64,000 nt of DNA from Rhynchopus euleeides (lineage: Eukaryota; Euglenozoa; Diplonemea; Diplonemida; Diplonemidae): assembly GCA_963210315.1 (NCBI GenBank), contig OY723249.1, positions 2,294,569 to 2,358,568 of the forward strand, read 5' to 3'. Position numbers and translations under genes: made by a program. Positions within the stretch are counted from its first letter, which is position 1. Each line of letters starts with the position of its first letter. Of the stretch, positions 47,563 through 59,264 are shown in pieces. The notes under the pieces are model-generated. The model had not been told where the DNA came from and ran no database searches. It was given only the letters and a program-made list of their open reading frames with translations.

Positions 47563-50500
47563 GGTTGGGGGGTGGGGAGGTGGGGGGGCACCGTCACTGG
47601 GTTGTGGGCACTACCACTACACGCTGGCCTCGTCAGGGTTTGGACCAGGTGGTTGACCAGGCCAACATTGACCAGGAGGGTAGCAGCCCATTTTACCCCC
47701 CTTGTGTCCCTGGTCATGACCAGGCCCGTTCTTCTTGACCAGGGACAGGGTCAAGTATACAAACCGCTGCAAGAGATCTGTCAGCGCCATTCTTCTGCAT
47801 TTCTGAACGGAGCTCCCCACAGTGGGTATCTTGACTCGGGGGGGAACCTACGGAGGGTCCAACCAGACATCCCCTCCCCCCTCCCCCGTCTGCCCTCCGC
47901 AGCTTCGTGAACACGTGCCTTGGTCACCGCAGGACAATGTCGATGACAGCAGCGAAGGCGAGGCTGGCGCAACCGGTGGCATCACCGACTGCCAAACTGC
48001 AGGTATGCACATATCTACACAATGCCATGCTCCGAGGGGGATTTATCACTTTGGCTATCACCGTGGTCCATGATGGAGCCGTCCAGAGTGTGAAAGGGGA
48101 ATCGGCAAAGAGTGGCCTACCAACACTTGCGCTGTATATCTGATTGTAGAAGACAGGGCGCAGGCCATCCCTGCTTGATGATATCTCAACTGCACCGCCA
48201 CACACAGAATCCCCGGAATAGGCATGCTCGCAGCGAAGAAAGCAGACTTGGCTCGCCCGACTGGTTTGCTGGTTCGTTGCATGAGCCTTCGAAAGATCTG
48301 CACCCCTCCCCCGATAAGTCAGTGAGTGCATCGTGTTTATCGCATCAACAAGTAAAAGAAATAGCCGTGTTTCATCTGTCGACTTCGACACGGCTTTCAC
48401 AACAGCAAACCGCCAATCCTCGGGTCGTGCAGCTGAAACGCGTGGGTCTCTCTGGAATCGCCCCCGTCTTTGCCAGACTTGCAAGCATTGGAGGGAAAAA
48501 ATCCTACCTGCAAAAACTACACGAAACAGCGACCCCCCTCACCAGGGGACGCTCCGAACACGGCCAAAAATGGTTAAAAACGGCACCCCCTCCCTGCCAA
48601 GGCATGGCGAGGTGTTGAGGAGAAGGGGGAAAGCCTTCGTTGTGGCATGTTTATTGCGGCGATCGAGCTGCACACCCCCCCACCCCACCGCCCGCCACCC
48701 CCCCCCCCCCCCCAGTCAAAAAACAAACTCGCAAACAGATTTTCTTACCTGAACAGCTCCCGCCTCCTGTGCACCTTGCGCCCCCTCTCGCCTTTCAGCG
48801 CATCGGATTGCCAAAGCGGTGTTGGGGGGAGGCAAGGGGGTGAAGGGGGTGAGGGGGGCGTGGGGGCAGCTTTGAGGAACCACCTGTTCTCATGACCCTC
48901 GCAGGCCCAGATCCCTCTCCGGTGGGAGCTGGACAATTGTATTGGTATAAACATACATTGGGGGTCTCCGCTCTGTGCCAAAGTGTATCAGGTTGCAGCC
49001 TCTACTGCGAGGCGGCCCACTTTTCTGCACTTTGGAGATAAGGCTCCCATTGAGTGCCTTCGCTCTAAAGTGCAGAAAAGTGAACTGCCTCACAATATAG
49101 GCTGCAAACCCTGACACTTAGACACAGAGCGAAGGGGTCCTATTGGGTGTGACGCCCGGTATATCCCGGGTGTGCACCCGGGGGGGATACGCCCAATGTG
49201 TTCATTTATGTCGGTATAAACCCAGAAATGCCCAGATCCCCATCGTGTCTGAACTCATATCCCCTTCTACTTCTACTTCACCGCCCATCCCCTCCTTCTG
49301 ATTTACAAATTTGTTGAAGTGTCCTCCCCCCCCATCATCATCGCCTCCCCCCCCCCCCCTCGCCCATTCCTTTTTGCTGCCTGCATAAAGTGTGAAGTGT
49401 GAAGGGGAGGCTTTGGCTCTCTGTACATCGTTTACTGTTACTCTGCTTCACTCCGCCCCTCCCCCCTCCAGTCTTTTATACCCCCTCACCCCAAATAAAC
49501 CGCCACACCCCCCCTCATATTCTTTTTGCAAACGAGTTGTAAAAAAACGTGCAAAACGAAACAATCCCCGAACAGAAAAATATACAAAACAAAACAAAAC
49601 AAAACACCAACGTACTCGATGAGGGAGGCTTCGGGGGGGGTGGGGGGGGGGTGCGTGTCAGCCTTCTCTGCCTCTGTGTGTGCCAAACCTTTGCCACGTT
49701 GCAACCGGTTTGTTGTGACGGGGGGGGGAGGGGGTGGGGGAGGCACCTTTTCTCACCGAGCTGAGACGCTCAGCCCCTTCCTCTGCTAGGCTGATACTCT
49801 GTGCCGGTGTGTCAGGATGGGGTGGGTGGCGTGTCGACACCAAATAATATGCGGCAAAAATCGGTGCAGAGAGAGAGAAGGGGGTCAGCCATATGGACCC
49901 CTCCTCTTCTTGCGCACTCACGAAGAGCATTATGGAACGGCCGGGCGGTGTTGCAGTGCGATGTGTCCGAAGGCAGGGCCTCGGTGCCCTGTTCTCTCGG
50001 GGGGAACAGCCGTGCTGCGACGTCTGCCAAGAACACGAGATACATATCTTTATTTTCAACGGAGGGGGGTGGGTGGGGTGGGGTGGGGTGGGGTGGCAAA
50101 TATGTGTTCAACATGCATTCGTCTGTTGCGCTCCGGGGTTTCATCCGCGATGCGGTTTTGCGGTACATCGGTACACCGGGTTTGCGAGTTTTTCGTCCCT
50201 TCCTTCTGCTCCAACCCCAGCCCTAAGCCCTCAACCAGAGGGAGGGGCTCGCATAGTGGACAGTCATTGAGGGGAAGTGGGCCGTGGCTCACTTCTTCTC
50301 ACTCAAGTCACATCTGGTAGCGAGGGCCCCCCTCGTCTTGCGTCATTTGTCCTGCGTGGCCTCCCTCCCATGTTTGTAACGGGAGTCTTCGCTGCTCGAC
50401 ACGACAACCTTTTTTAGACGGTCTTCCACAGTATTTTCCAAGAAATAGGAAGAGGGGTCATTGTATCTAAATGCCCTCATTCCGCACACCCCCCCTCCGG

Positions 50501-52123
50501 AGCGAAGAACCCTAAACTTAAAATGCAAGATACTGGACGCCCCACCCCCCCCCCCCCCCTCCCCCCACCCCTCTTTGGCCACCCGCACATGCCTCTGTGA
50601 AGATTGGCGCTGTTCATCAAAGTCCTTCTGTCGGTTCCTTTTGACATTTTTTTTGCTGAAATCTCGCTGTTTCCACCACAACGGCCCCTCTATTCTGTCG
50701 GCCCCCTCGCCACCCCCCACGCCCCCCTCCCCCTTGGGCCTCAGTGGCGCTTGCCCCTCTGGTCTCTAACTGCCTTCATGCGCCCAGTGTGCATCCCCCA
50801 CATGCTTCCTCCTGTTAGTGCTCGTTGCTCGGGGATGAGTTATCCCAACAGCCTGCCAGGAAGTGTCAAGCCATTTGGCAGTTAACTTCAACCCGATGCG
50901 TCCCAGAAGGAAGTGGGGGCGGGGGGCGGGGGGCGAGGGGGATTCGGGCGTTTCACTCCCCCAGGTGCACGTCACGGTGGTTTCGGGGGGAGAACGCTCG
51001 CCACCCCTGGCATCAGAAAGGGGGGGGGGGGTGTGGGGTCGAGGCAGGAAAGCAAACACTTCTGCCCAAGATATGCGCTGCATATTGGGGGAAGCGTGGT
51101 GCCCTGCCCGAGCTTTGCTTCTTTCTGCACCCCGGCCTGAAGTTTTAGGCTGCGCTGTCAAGCTTGCATGGATGTGTGTGTTGCATTTCATTGTTGGAAA
51201 TTAGAACGAAGAGAAGAAAGGCAGCAGTTCGTGATCTCTCCAAAAAAAAGTATCGGTTTCATGACCACATCGAAGAAGTGCCGTTCCCGTTCCCTGTCCT
51301 GTTCGGTATAAGGGGAACAAGCTGACCGTGCTCTATAGTTTTTCTGCTGTCGCTCAACAATCGTACCCATCGCACACCGTCTTTGGGCCTCCTGCGTCAT
51401 CCCCACGATAACCAGGAACTGTATTGTGATCTCAGAAGAGGTTGTGTCGTTTGGATTGCACTGTCGTGCAGTTTTATCTAGTCGTATGTGGGTGCCAGGC
51501 GATGCAGAGTTTCTGATTGCGGAAAGCGACAAACGCATCACACAAGGCCCGATGGTGCCCATGCATGTTCCGGAAACAAGCTTGGTGCAGGAAGCCATTC
51601 CGATGCGCGCGGCGGAGCAACGCAACGTCGCGTGTTGGGCAGGGTCATCAGGCTATGAACAGCAGTCAAAAGGGCACCACCCTGCCTCCTCATCCCACTT
51701 TGTGCTGATCAAGGAGGTATTCGCGGCTCGATTCTTCACCACCTTGAGCCCCGCAACGGGCACAAGGGGCGCACCCCGCCACCTTGTGTGTGACCTCGCA
51801 GGAGGGGAAACAGCAACGCGGACGGGGTTCAGCCTTCACCTTTCCAGTCGGGTCCAGGTGCAGGGGGACATCCTTCCAGCATGGCAGCATTCTTGTTTGT
51901 GCAACCTTCTGGTCACCTGCACGTTAAGGCGTGGAGTGTAGGTGAACAAAACATTGCTCCCATCGCAACCTTTCTCGATCTGAACGCTTTCCGTGAGCAC
52001 GGTGCGTTTGTCATAAAACACCGAGCCTCATACACAACCACTGGCCCGAGAAACACAGAGCCTCACACACAACCACTGGCAGGCACACAGGGCGACTTCC
52101 CCTCCAGCACACAGCTCGACAAG
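47563..52123. other. Intergenic region of about 4.6 kb
   Basis: No supported gene. Contains GC-poor frames without domain content, C/G runs (48697-48715, 50544-50560), and the palindrome at 48969-49131. Fragments resembling the upstream flank of the second CTL copy also occur (50770-50810 against 56030-56065; 51617-51647 against 56067-56093). Confidence 0.5.
48969..49131. repeat. 163-bp imperfect palindrome, possible MITE
   Basis: The arms 48969-49034 and 49066-49131 are inverted copies: CGCTCTGTG, AAGTGT, CAGG, TTGCAGCC, GAGGC and CACTTTTCTGCACTTT recur in mirrored order with few mismatches. The loop is about 30 bases. Transcripts would fold into a long hairpin. It could be a MITE or a hairpin-RNA source. 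Confidence 0.8.
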
Positions 52124-54055
52124 ATGGGGACCGACGATGATAAGCAGCTCCTCGGCATTCAGGGGGTGCAGGAGGTGCAGCCTGTTGCGATGTCCTCAAA
52201 GGAGCAGTACCCCAACCCGTGCGGCGGGTTTGCTGACTTGGGCAACTTCCGCGATGTGTGGTGGGCTTTCGCATGGGGCGCTGTGATGGTGTGTCTGGTG
52301 CTGCTTGGCGGCATCAACTTCCAGAACGGCAACGTGTTCATGTTCTCTTCGGGCGACGCCACCATCGCAGTGACTTCACCATCCTACCCCGCCGGGGCGA
52401 CCGTGAACATTACGACCGATGGGGAATGCGATCACGCAACAATCATGGGCATGTCTGTGTACATCGCCGCACGCTGCGATTCGGACTCGCTGTTCATCGG
52501 CGGACTGAACTACGACGGTGACTACGACCTTCTGGGGAACACGCAATGCGACATGTATCTGAGCACGTACACAGACCTGAAGAACAACCCCGGCACCCTC
52601 AAGATTCCTCTTAAGAACCTGACCCTCCCTGCCACCTTCCCTCTCCCAGACAACGCGTACTTCACAAACCTGACCCTGATCCACAACACGTGCTCTGTCG
52701 ACAAGCTGTTCGTCACCCGCCGCTCTGCCGAGCTCTTCTCTCTGGCCATCTCGCTGACCTTCGTGATCGGTGTCGTGCAGCTGCTGATGATGCGTGCCTT
52801 CCCGAAGGCGATGGTCATCGGCAGCGGGGTGATCTTCGCCACCGCCTGTGTGGGAATGGCTGTGCTGGGTGGTATTGAGGGGCAGATCTTTGTGGCAGTC
52901 ATCTTCGGGATTATGGCCCTTGTGATCCTGCTGTTCCTCTGCTTCGCGATGAGGCGCATTGAGTTTGCCGCCGCATGCCTGCGTATGTCTGCAACTGTCA
53001 TCACGCGGTACTGGGGCACCGTGGTGGTGTCCGTTGTGATGCTGGCTGTGCAGTTTGCCATCTGCCTGTCCTTCCTCTTTGCCATTGGCAACAACGACAA
53101 CCAGTTCCACCCGGTCTTCCTTGCGTACCTCCTGGTGACGTTCTGGGGGCTCGAGACAGTGGCGAACTGTGTGCACGTGACTGCGGCGGGGGCCACTTCG
53201 CACTGGTTCTTTGCCCTGGGCGGCCCTGCGACCCCGCCTGACTTCCAGGGCACGTCTGAGGGGGCTCTTGTCACACTGTCGGCAATGAAGCGGACGATGT
53301 GGTCCCTCGGCAGTATCTGCTTCGGGTCCCTGCTGGTGGCGATCATCAGGACAATCCGCTTCATCCTGCGTGTGATGATGCGCAACAGCAACGCACTGGT
53401 GCGGTGCTTCATCCTCTGCATCCTGAGCTGCATTGAGGATCTGATGCGCTACTTCAACGACTACGCATTTGTGCAGGTTGCCATGTACGGCAAGCCCTAC
53501 ATCACTGCTGCAAAGGACACCTGGGAACTGATCAAGACAGGCACCGCGTGGGATGCAATCATCAACGACTCGCTGGTCAACTGGGTGCACGTTGCCTCCC
53601 TCATTGAGGGCGGTACAGTCGTCGGCGTTGTGATGTACTTCGCGTCGGGGAAGAGCATCACGTGGCTGGTGGTGGGCATCCTGGTGTCCATGTTCCTCCT
53701 CAACACGATGCTGCGCCTTATCCAGTCGGGTGTCATGACGGTCTTCATCGGGTTCTGGCACGTATGTACACAGTCCTTGCAAGGCTCCCTTGTCTTGTGC
53801 TCCATCTTGTGCATCATATTATGTTCGACTTGGCGCATCCCGGAAGAAGTCAGGAAGCGACACCTGCCTCATCCGTTTGCCTCATTTGTTCCAGCAAACA
53901 CCACAAACCACACAACACATCCACAGCTGAGGTCGGTGGGTGTGCAGTGGGCCGTCGGGGACTGCGAAGGGTTCGACGAACAGGTGGGGGCAGTCCACGG
54001 CCGCCTGAGTGAGAAGTGTCCCGTGGCTGGGACTGCGGTGCAGGTGGCTGAATAG
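52124..54055 (+). CDS. Choline transporter-like protein (SLC44/CTL family), tandem copy 1
   Basis: 643 aa if unspliced. The start MGTDDDKQ is shared with copy 3 and lies 9 bases after acceptor-like CACACAG. About 65 cytoplasmic residues precede TM1 (VWWAFAWGAVMVCLVLLGGI). A Cys-containing extracellular loop follows (about 75-205), then roughly ten more helices. The family signature is near the end: EDLMRYFNDYAFVQVAMYGK and YITAAKDTWELIK. CTL proteins transport choline/ethanolamine at the plasma membrane or mitochondria in animals; substrate here is unproven. After GVMTVFIGFWH the frame runs into a stretch with a GTATGT donor (53762) and CAG acceptors, probably an intron that happens to be open. 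A CTL-like tail (WAVGDCEGFDEQV) follows. Confidence 0.85.
   Translation: MGTDDDKQLLGIQGVQEVQPVAMSSKEQYPNPCGGFADLGNFRDVWWAFAWGAVMVCLVLLGGINFQNGNVFMFSSGDATIAVTSPSYPAGATVNITTDGECDHATIMGMSVYIAARCDSDSLFIGGLNYDGDYDLLGNTQCDMYLSTYTDLKNNPGTLKIPLKNLTLPATFPLPDNAYFTNLTLIHNTCSVDKLFVTRRSAELFSLAISLTFVIGVVQLLMMRAFPKAMVIGSGVIFATACVGMAVLGGIEGQIFVAVIFGIMALVILLFLCFAMRRIEFAAACLRMSATVITRYWGTVVVSVVMLAVQFAICLSFLFAIGNNDNQFHPVFLAYLLVTFWGLETVANCVHVTAAGATSHWFFALGGPATPPDFQGTSEGALVTLSAMKRTMWSLGSICFGSLLVAIIRTIRFILRVMMRNSNALVRCFILCILSCIEDLMRYFNDYAFVQVAMYGKPYITAAKDTWELIKTGTAWDAIINDSLVNWVHVASLIEGGTVVGVVMYFASGKSITWLVVGILVSMFLLNTMLRLIQSGVMTVFIGFWHVCTQSLQGSLVLCSILCIILCSTWRIPEEVRKRHLPHPFASFVPANTTNHTTHPQLRSVGVQWAVGDCEGFDEQVGAVHGRLSEKCPVAGTAVQVAE
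53762..53947 (+). other. Possible in-frame intron in CTL copy 1
   Basis: Donor CAC|GTATGT at 53762. The acceptor CAG is at 53945-53947 (186 bp) or 53926 (165 bp); both keep frame. The intervening residues (CSILCIILCSTWRIP...HTTHPQ) have no counterpart in the CTL family, whereas WAVGDCEGFDEQV resembles its usual C-terminal segment. The same layout exists in copies 2 and 3 (donors at 57896 and 62384). cDNA is needed to choose. Confidence 0.45.
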
Positions 54056-54082
54056 GCAGCCGTTCGAGACCTGCACGACATT

Positions 54083-54119
54083 CTGATGCTGACTCGTGGT
54101 GTCCGCAACCCAGCATCAG
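54083..54119 (+). terminator. Conserved stem-loop after CTL copy 1 stop
   Basis: CTGATGCTG and CAGCATCAG form a 9-bp perfect stem with a 19-base loop, 28 bases after the stop. Repeated identically at 58217-58253 and 62705-62741. Could be a 3' UTR element; a terminator role is not established. Confidence 0.4.
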
Positions 54120-54852
54120 CTGATTCGCCTCAATTTGATTCATTTCGGGCACTGCTTCCGGGATCTTGTTTCGTTTGTGATCGTTCGCTTTCTTTGTTGC
54201 TCCACTTTTGTGGCGCATTGTCGTTTCATGGTTGTGTGACAGAGTCTGGAAAGGTCAGATATGTCGGAGCGGGCGACTTCGGTTCCGCCGCAGAGTGTCT
54301 GGGAGCAGAAGGCGCAAACAGCAGCTCTTGGCCCGATTTCTTGGCCTGTGCGACCAGGTCTCGATTTTTGGGCTGTTGACGCCTACCACCCAAGGTGTTT
54401 CACTTTCCCTTTGTCAGAGCATGCATGTGTCCTGGTTTCCCACGCCTTCTTTGCATTGTGTGTGTTGAAGTCAAAACCCGTGACGTCAAGGAACCCCAGA
54501 CGAAGAAATCGTCTGACCGTCCCAGACTCTGCTCGGCTACCATGTGGCATCGTCATTTTGTGACCCGTTCAGCAATGTGATTCCTCAATACATTTGGTTA
54601 CCCAATACCGCTTGTCCTTCTCCTTTTTTACTTTCTGCAGTCGTGTGGTGAAGCATCTTCTGCACCTTTCTCTCATGGAACGGAATATGGTTGTCGGCTG
54701 GCCAGGTGGTTTGGACTCGTTGTCGAGGATCTGTCAGGGAACATGAGTTCCCTGGAACATAGATCCCCTATGCTTAGGGTGGGAGCCCTGTTCGTCCGTC
54801 ACCCAGTTCAGTCCAATCTCGTGCACCTCGGGTGTAGCGCTGCCCGCATATA

Positions 54853-55509
54853 CCGTCACCCAAGTTATGTTGGTGGGGTACTAATTTGGTGGATTTGGGG
54901 CTCTGAAAAAAGTTGGTGGGTTATTACCCCACCAACATTTTTACCCCAGGGCGCGTTGTACTTCGCGATTTTTTCTGGCACCTGGGGATTTGGAGCCCCC
55001 TGCCCACCCACCCCGACTGCGCGTACGCATATGCGTACGCCGTCCGCACTTTCTTAAACCGCGCTGCGTACGCGTACGCAGAAATTGCGTACGGCTGGTA
55101 TTCCAGTAGGCCACCCAGTAGGCTGAGCCCTGGCCTTTGCTCTTGCCTTTCACAGACGGTTCCTTCGCGCACAAGTGCAAAAGGTACGATTACCGACTCG
55201 AAGGCTGCTGAGGTCGACGACCGATTTGGTGTGCGGACATGGCCGTCTCTTGTGCTACATAGACTGCCGTATGCAGGCGCCGTACGCCCACGCGTACGCC
55301 GTACGCATTTTCTGAAAAACGTAGCCATCAGCCGGGCCCCTTAGGCGTTCGCCACTAACACGGTAGTCAGCGATGCGCATTGGGGTAATAAATTGGTGGG
55401 GTAGATTTGTTGGCGGGGAAACATGTTGGTGGGGTACTAATTTGGTGGATTTGGGGGTTCTGGAAGAAGTTGGTGGGTTATTACCCCACCAACATTACTT
55501 GGGCGACGG
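54853..55509. mobile_element. MITE-like element (657 bp) with TA target duplication
   Basis: The inverted ends read CCGTCACCCAAGTTATGTTG at 54853 and the reverse complement of CAACATTACTTGGGCGACGG at 55509. Inside each is GGTGGGGTA(C/A)TAA. TA flanks both sides. A related block, TACTAATTTGGTGGATTTGG, repeats directly at 54889 and 55437. The centre (55019-55315) has palindromic GCGTACGC-rich arms. The paralogous flank at 59420-59600 lacks the insert. Confidence 0.85.
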
Positions 55510-56257
55510 TAGTTCGGCTTTGCGCCTCTTTCACCCTGCATGACAGCCCGCACCTGCGGTTTTGAACATTATCATCTATCTATAAATCGGACAGCCAGCC
55601 TTTGACTTGACTTACTTAGTATCAGACACGGAACCGACCCCCCCCATATGCCCCACCGCCGGCTCTCTGGCCAACACCAGTGGCAGGTCTGTGAAGACTG
55701 CCGTCGTTATTCAAAGTAGGTTTTTCGCACAATCATGTGTCACTCATCACAGGAAGCAACCAACCGTGACCCTCTGCTCAGCCCGCCTTCGTGAGGCTCG
55801 AGGGTGTGATTATCAGTTCAGGTTTGGGTGGCGAAGCGCCAGTGCATGACCAAACAACAGACAGGCAGAGAGCGGTTGCTACTGCACGGTGTTGTGACTG
55901 CTCTTGTCGGTTCATGTGGCCGAATCTCGCTGTTCCCGCCACAACAAACCCCCACCCCCCTCTGCAGTGTCGTCTCTGCCACCCCACGGCCCCCCTTAGT
56001 GAGGCTTGGATCTGAGTTCTTCCTGCCTTCATGCACCCAGTGTGCATCGCCCACATGCTTCCGACGCAACGTCGCGTGTTGGGCAGGGTCAGACAGACAG
56101 GGCATCAGGATGCATCACACCACCCCTGCCTCCCTGCCTCATCATCCCGCTTTGTGCTGATCAAGGAGGTATTCGCGGCCCGAGAAACACAGAGCCTCAC
56201 ACACAACCACTGGCAGGCACACAGGGCGACTTCCCCTCCAGCACACAGCTCGACAAG

Positions 56258-58189
56258 ATGGGGACCGACGATGATAAGCAGCTCCTCGGCATTCAGGGGG
56301 TGCAGGAGGTGCAGCCTGTTGCGATGTCCTCAAAGGAGCAGTACCCCAACCCGTGCGGCGGGTTTGCTGACTTGGGCAACTTCCGCGATGTGTGGTGGGC
56401 CTTCGCATGGGGCGCTGTGATGGTGTGTCTGGTGCTGCTTGGCGGCATCAACTTCCAGAACGGCAACGTGTTCATGTTCTCTTCGGGCGACGTCACCATC
56501 GCAGTGACTTCACCATCCTACCCCGCCGGGGCGACCGTGAACATTACGACCGATGGGGAATGCGATCACGCAACAATCATGGGCATGTCTGTGTACATCG
56601 CCGCACGCTGCGATTCGGACTCGCTGTTCATCGGCGGACTGAACTACGACGGTGACTACGACCTTCTGGGGAACACGCAGTGCGACATGTATCTGAGCAC
56701 GTACACAGACCTGAAGAACAACCCCGGCACCCTCAAGATTCCTCTTAAGAACCTGACCCTCCCTGCCACCTTCCCTCTCCCAGACAACGCGTACTTCACA
56801 AACCTGACCCTGATCCACAACACGTGCTCTGTCGACAAGTTGTTCGTCACCCGCCGCTCTGCCGAGCTCTTCTCTCTGGTCATCTCGCTGACCTTCGTGA
56901 TCGGTGTCGTGCAGCTGCTGATGATGCGTGCCTTCCCGAAGGCGATGGTCATCGGCAGCGGGGTGATCTTCGCCACCGCTTGCGTGGGAATGGCTGTGCT
57001 GGGTGGTATTGAGGGGCAGATCTTTGTGGCAGTCATCTTCGGGATTATGGCCCTTGTGATCCTGCTGTTCCTCTGCTTCGCGATGAAGCGCATTGAGTTT
57101 GCCGCCGCATGCCTGCGTATGTCTGCAACTGTCATCACGCGGTACTGGGGCACCGTGGTGGTGTCCGTTGTGATGCTGGCTGTGCAGTTTGCCATCTGCC
57201 TGTCCTTCCTCTTTGCCATTGGCAACAACGACAACCAGTTCCACCCGGTCTTCCTTGCGTATATCCTGGTGACGTTCTGGGGGCTCGAGACAGTGGCGAA
57301 CTGTGTGCACGTGACTGCGGCGGGGGCCACTTCGCACTGGTTCTTTGCCCTGGGTGGCCCTGCGACCCCGCCTGACTTCCAGGGCACTTCTGAGGGGGCT
57401 CTTGTCACACTGTCGGCAATGAAGCGGACGATGTGGTCCCTCGGCAGCATCTGCTTCGGGTCCCTGCTGGTGGCGATCATCAGGACAATCCGCTTCATCC
57501 TGCGTGTGATGATGCGCAACAGCAACGCACTGGTGCGGTGCTTCATCCTCTGCATCCTGAGCTGCATTGAGGATCTGATGCGCTACTTCAACGACTACGC
57601 GTTTGTGCAAGTTGCCATGTACGGCAAGCCCTACATCACTGCTGCAAAGGACACCTGGGAACTGATCAAGACAGGCACCGCGTGGGATGCAATCATCAAC
57701 GACTCGCTGGTCAACTGGGTGCACGTTGCCTCCCTCATTGAGGGCGGTACAGTCGTCGGCGTTGTGATGTACTTCGCGTCTGGGAAGAGCATCACGTGGC
57801 TGGTGGTGGGCATCCTGGTGTCCATGTTCCTCCTCAACACGATGCTGCGCCTTATCCAGTCGGGTGTCATGACAGTCTTCATCGGGTTCTGGCACGTATG
57901 TACACAGTCCTTGCAAGGTTTCCTTGTCTTGTGCTCCATCTTGTGCATCATATTATGTTCGACTTGGCGCATCCCGTCAGAATTCGGGAAGCGACTCCTG
58001 CCTCATCCGTTTGCCTCATTTGTTCCAGCAAACACCACAAACCACACAACACATCCACAGCTGAGGTCGGTGGGTGTGCAGTGGGCCGTCGGGGACTGCG
58101 AAGGGTTCGACGAACAGGTGGGGGCAGTCCACGGCCGCCTGAGTGAGAAGTGTCCCGTGGCTGGGACTGCGGTGCAGGTGGCTGAATAG
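56258..58189 (+). CDS. Choline transporter-like protein, tandem copy 2
   Basis: 643 aa, nearly identical to copy 1. Differences I can see are A-to-V near TM1 (SSGDVTIAV), LV for LA in LFSLVISLTF, R-to-K in CFAMKRIEF, YIL for YLL, and changes in the putative intron (GF, SEFGK). The start is again 9 bases after CACACAG. Its 5' flank matches parts of the flanks of copies 1 and 3. Members with this degree of identity have probably arisen by recent unequal crossing-over or are kept alike by gene conversion. The distance from the copy-1 start is 4134 bp. Confidence 0.85.
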   Translation: MGTDDDKQLLGIQGVQEVQPVAMSSKEQYPNPCGGFADLGNFRDVWWAFAWGAVMVCLVLLGGINFQNGNVFMFSSGDVTIAVTSPSYPAGATVNITTDGECDHATIMGMSVYIAARCDSDSLFIGGLNYDGDYDLLGNTQCDMYLSTYTDLKNNPGTLKIPLKNLTLPATFPLPDNAYFTNLTLIHNTCSVDKLFVTRRSAELFSLVISLTFVIGVVQLLMMRAFPKAMVIGSGVIFATACVGMAVLGGIEGQIFVAVIFGIMALVILLFLCFAMKRIEFAAACLRMSATVITRYWGTVVVSVVMLAVQFAICLSFLFAIGNNDNQFHPVFLAYILVTFWGLETVANCVHVTAAGATSHWFFALGGPATPPDFQGTSEGALVTLSAMKRTMWSLGSICFGSLLVAIIRTIRFILRVMMRNSNALVRCFILCILSCIEDLMRYFNDYAFVQVAMYGKPYITAAKDTWELIKTGTAWDAIINDSLVNWVHVASLIEGGTVVGVVMYFASGKSITWLVVGILVSMFLLNTMLRLIQSGVMTVFIGFWHVCTQSLQGFLVLCSILCIILCSTWRIPSEFGKRLLPHPFASFVPANTTNHTTHPQLRSVGVQWAVGDCEGFDEQVGAVHGRLSEKCPVAGTAVQVAE

Positions 58190-58216
58190 GCAGCCGTTCG
58201 AGACCTGCACGACATT

Positions 58217-58253
58217 CTGATGCTGACTCGTGGTGTCCGCAACCCAGCATCAG
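58217..58253 (+). terminator. Conserved stem-loop after CTL copy 2 stop
   Basis: Same 9-bp stem and 19-base loop as at 54083. Confidence 0.4.
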
Positions 58254-58959
58254 CTGATTTGCCTCAATTTGCTTCATCTCGGGCACTGCTTCCGGGATCT
58301 TGTTTCGTTTGTGATTGTTCGTTTTCTTTGTTGCTCCACTTTTGTGACACATTGTCGTTTCATGGTTGTGTGACAGAGTCTGGAAAGGTCATCTCTGTTG
58401 GAACAGAGCAGAAGGCGCAGACAGAATCTCTTGGCCCGATTTCTTGGCCTGTGCGACCAGGTCTCGATTTTTGGGCTGTCAAGGAGTGTGGTTGACGCCT
58501 ACCATCCAAGGGGTTTCACTTTCCCTTTGCGAGATCATGCTGAGTGTGTCCTGGTTTCCCACACCTTCTTCTGACCGTCCCCCAGACTCAGCTCGGCTAG
58601 TGAGTCGCTCAGCAATATGCTCCCTCAATCGATTTGGTGACGCAATACCGCTTGCCCTTCCCTTTTTTTTACCTTCTGCAGCTTCTAGGATTCAGATTTT
58701 TTGAAACGGGGGGGGTCAGTCGTGTTTTTTGCCACAAATAATTTTTCACCGTGGGGAGAACGCTCGGGCGCTTCGCGCCCTCGCTGCCAACGTGACCAGC
58801 AGTCGTACCCGGCTGTTGCGACATGTGACGACACCTCCTTGCGTTGTCACATCCCCATTCCCTGGAGTCATGTACCGAATGGGTTCCTTCCACGGTTCCT
58901 CTCCCGCTCGCGCCATCCTCAGGTATACCCCCTGATATGCCACAGCCATAAGCGTAAGG

Positions 58960-59200
58960 ACTTGGTTGCTAGACAGGCACACGCTAGATGGGGGGTCTGG
59001 GGGGCAGAGCCCCCCAGCCGCCGGAGGCCACGGTAGTGAACATCTGTTTATTGTGGGCGTAGATTCTGTGCGTCCTCCTGAGGCTCCTGGAGAATTCTGA
59101 TGGGAATCGAATGATTTGAGTACGAGACACACGCCACAAAGGGGGTCTGGGGGGCGGAGCCCCCCAGCCGCCGGAGGCCGCGGTAGTGAACGTCTGGCTC
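58960..59200. repeat. Dispersed hairpin repeat, tandem pair
   Basis: Two copies about 152 bp apart of the repeat seen at 15480-15735. Each has a G-run/C-run stem and the trailing CGGAGGCC(A/G)CGGTAGTGAAC. The spacer also matches (GTGGGCGTA...TTCTGTG, CGTCCTCCTGAGG), so the dimer is the mobile or duplicated unit. Confidence 0.85.
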
Positions 59201-59264
59201 TTGGCTGGACTCATCCTCATCCCCCACTAGAAACACGCCTGCCTGTGGTAGCGGAAAATGCGGA

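Noticed and set aside
51426..51941. 171-codon + strand frame upstream of CTL copy 1
   Set aside because: Overlaps duplicated flank sequence shared with copies 2 and 3 where the frame is not kept.
51881..52123. N-terminal extension of CTL copy 1 (and 56006-56257 for copy 2)
   Set aside because: The frame is open by chance; the extensions differ between copies and precede the shared acceptor-like CACACAG, whereas MGTDDD is common to all three.
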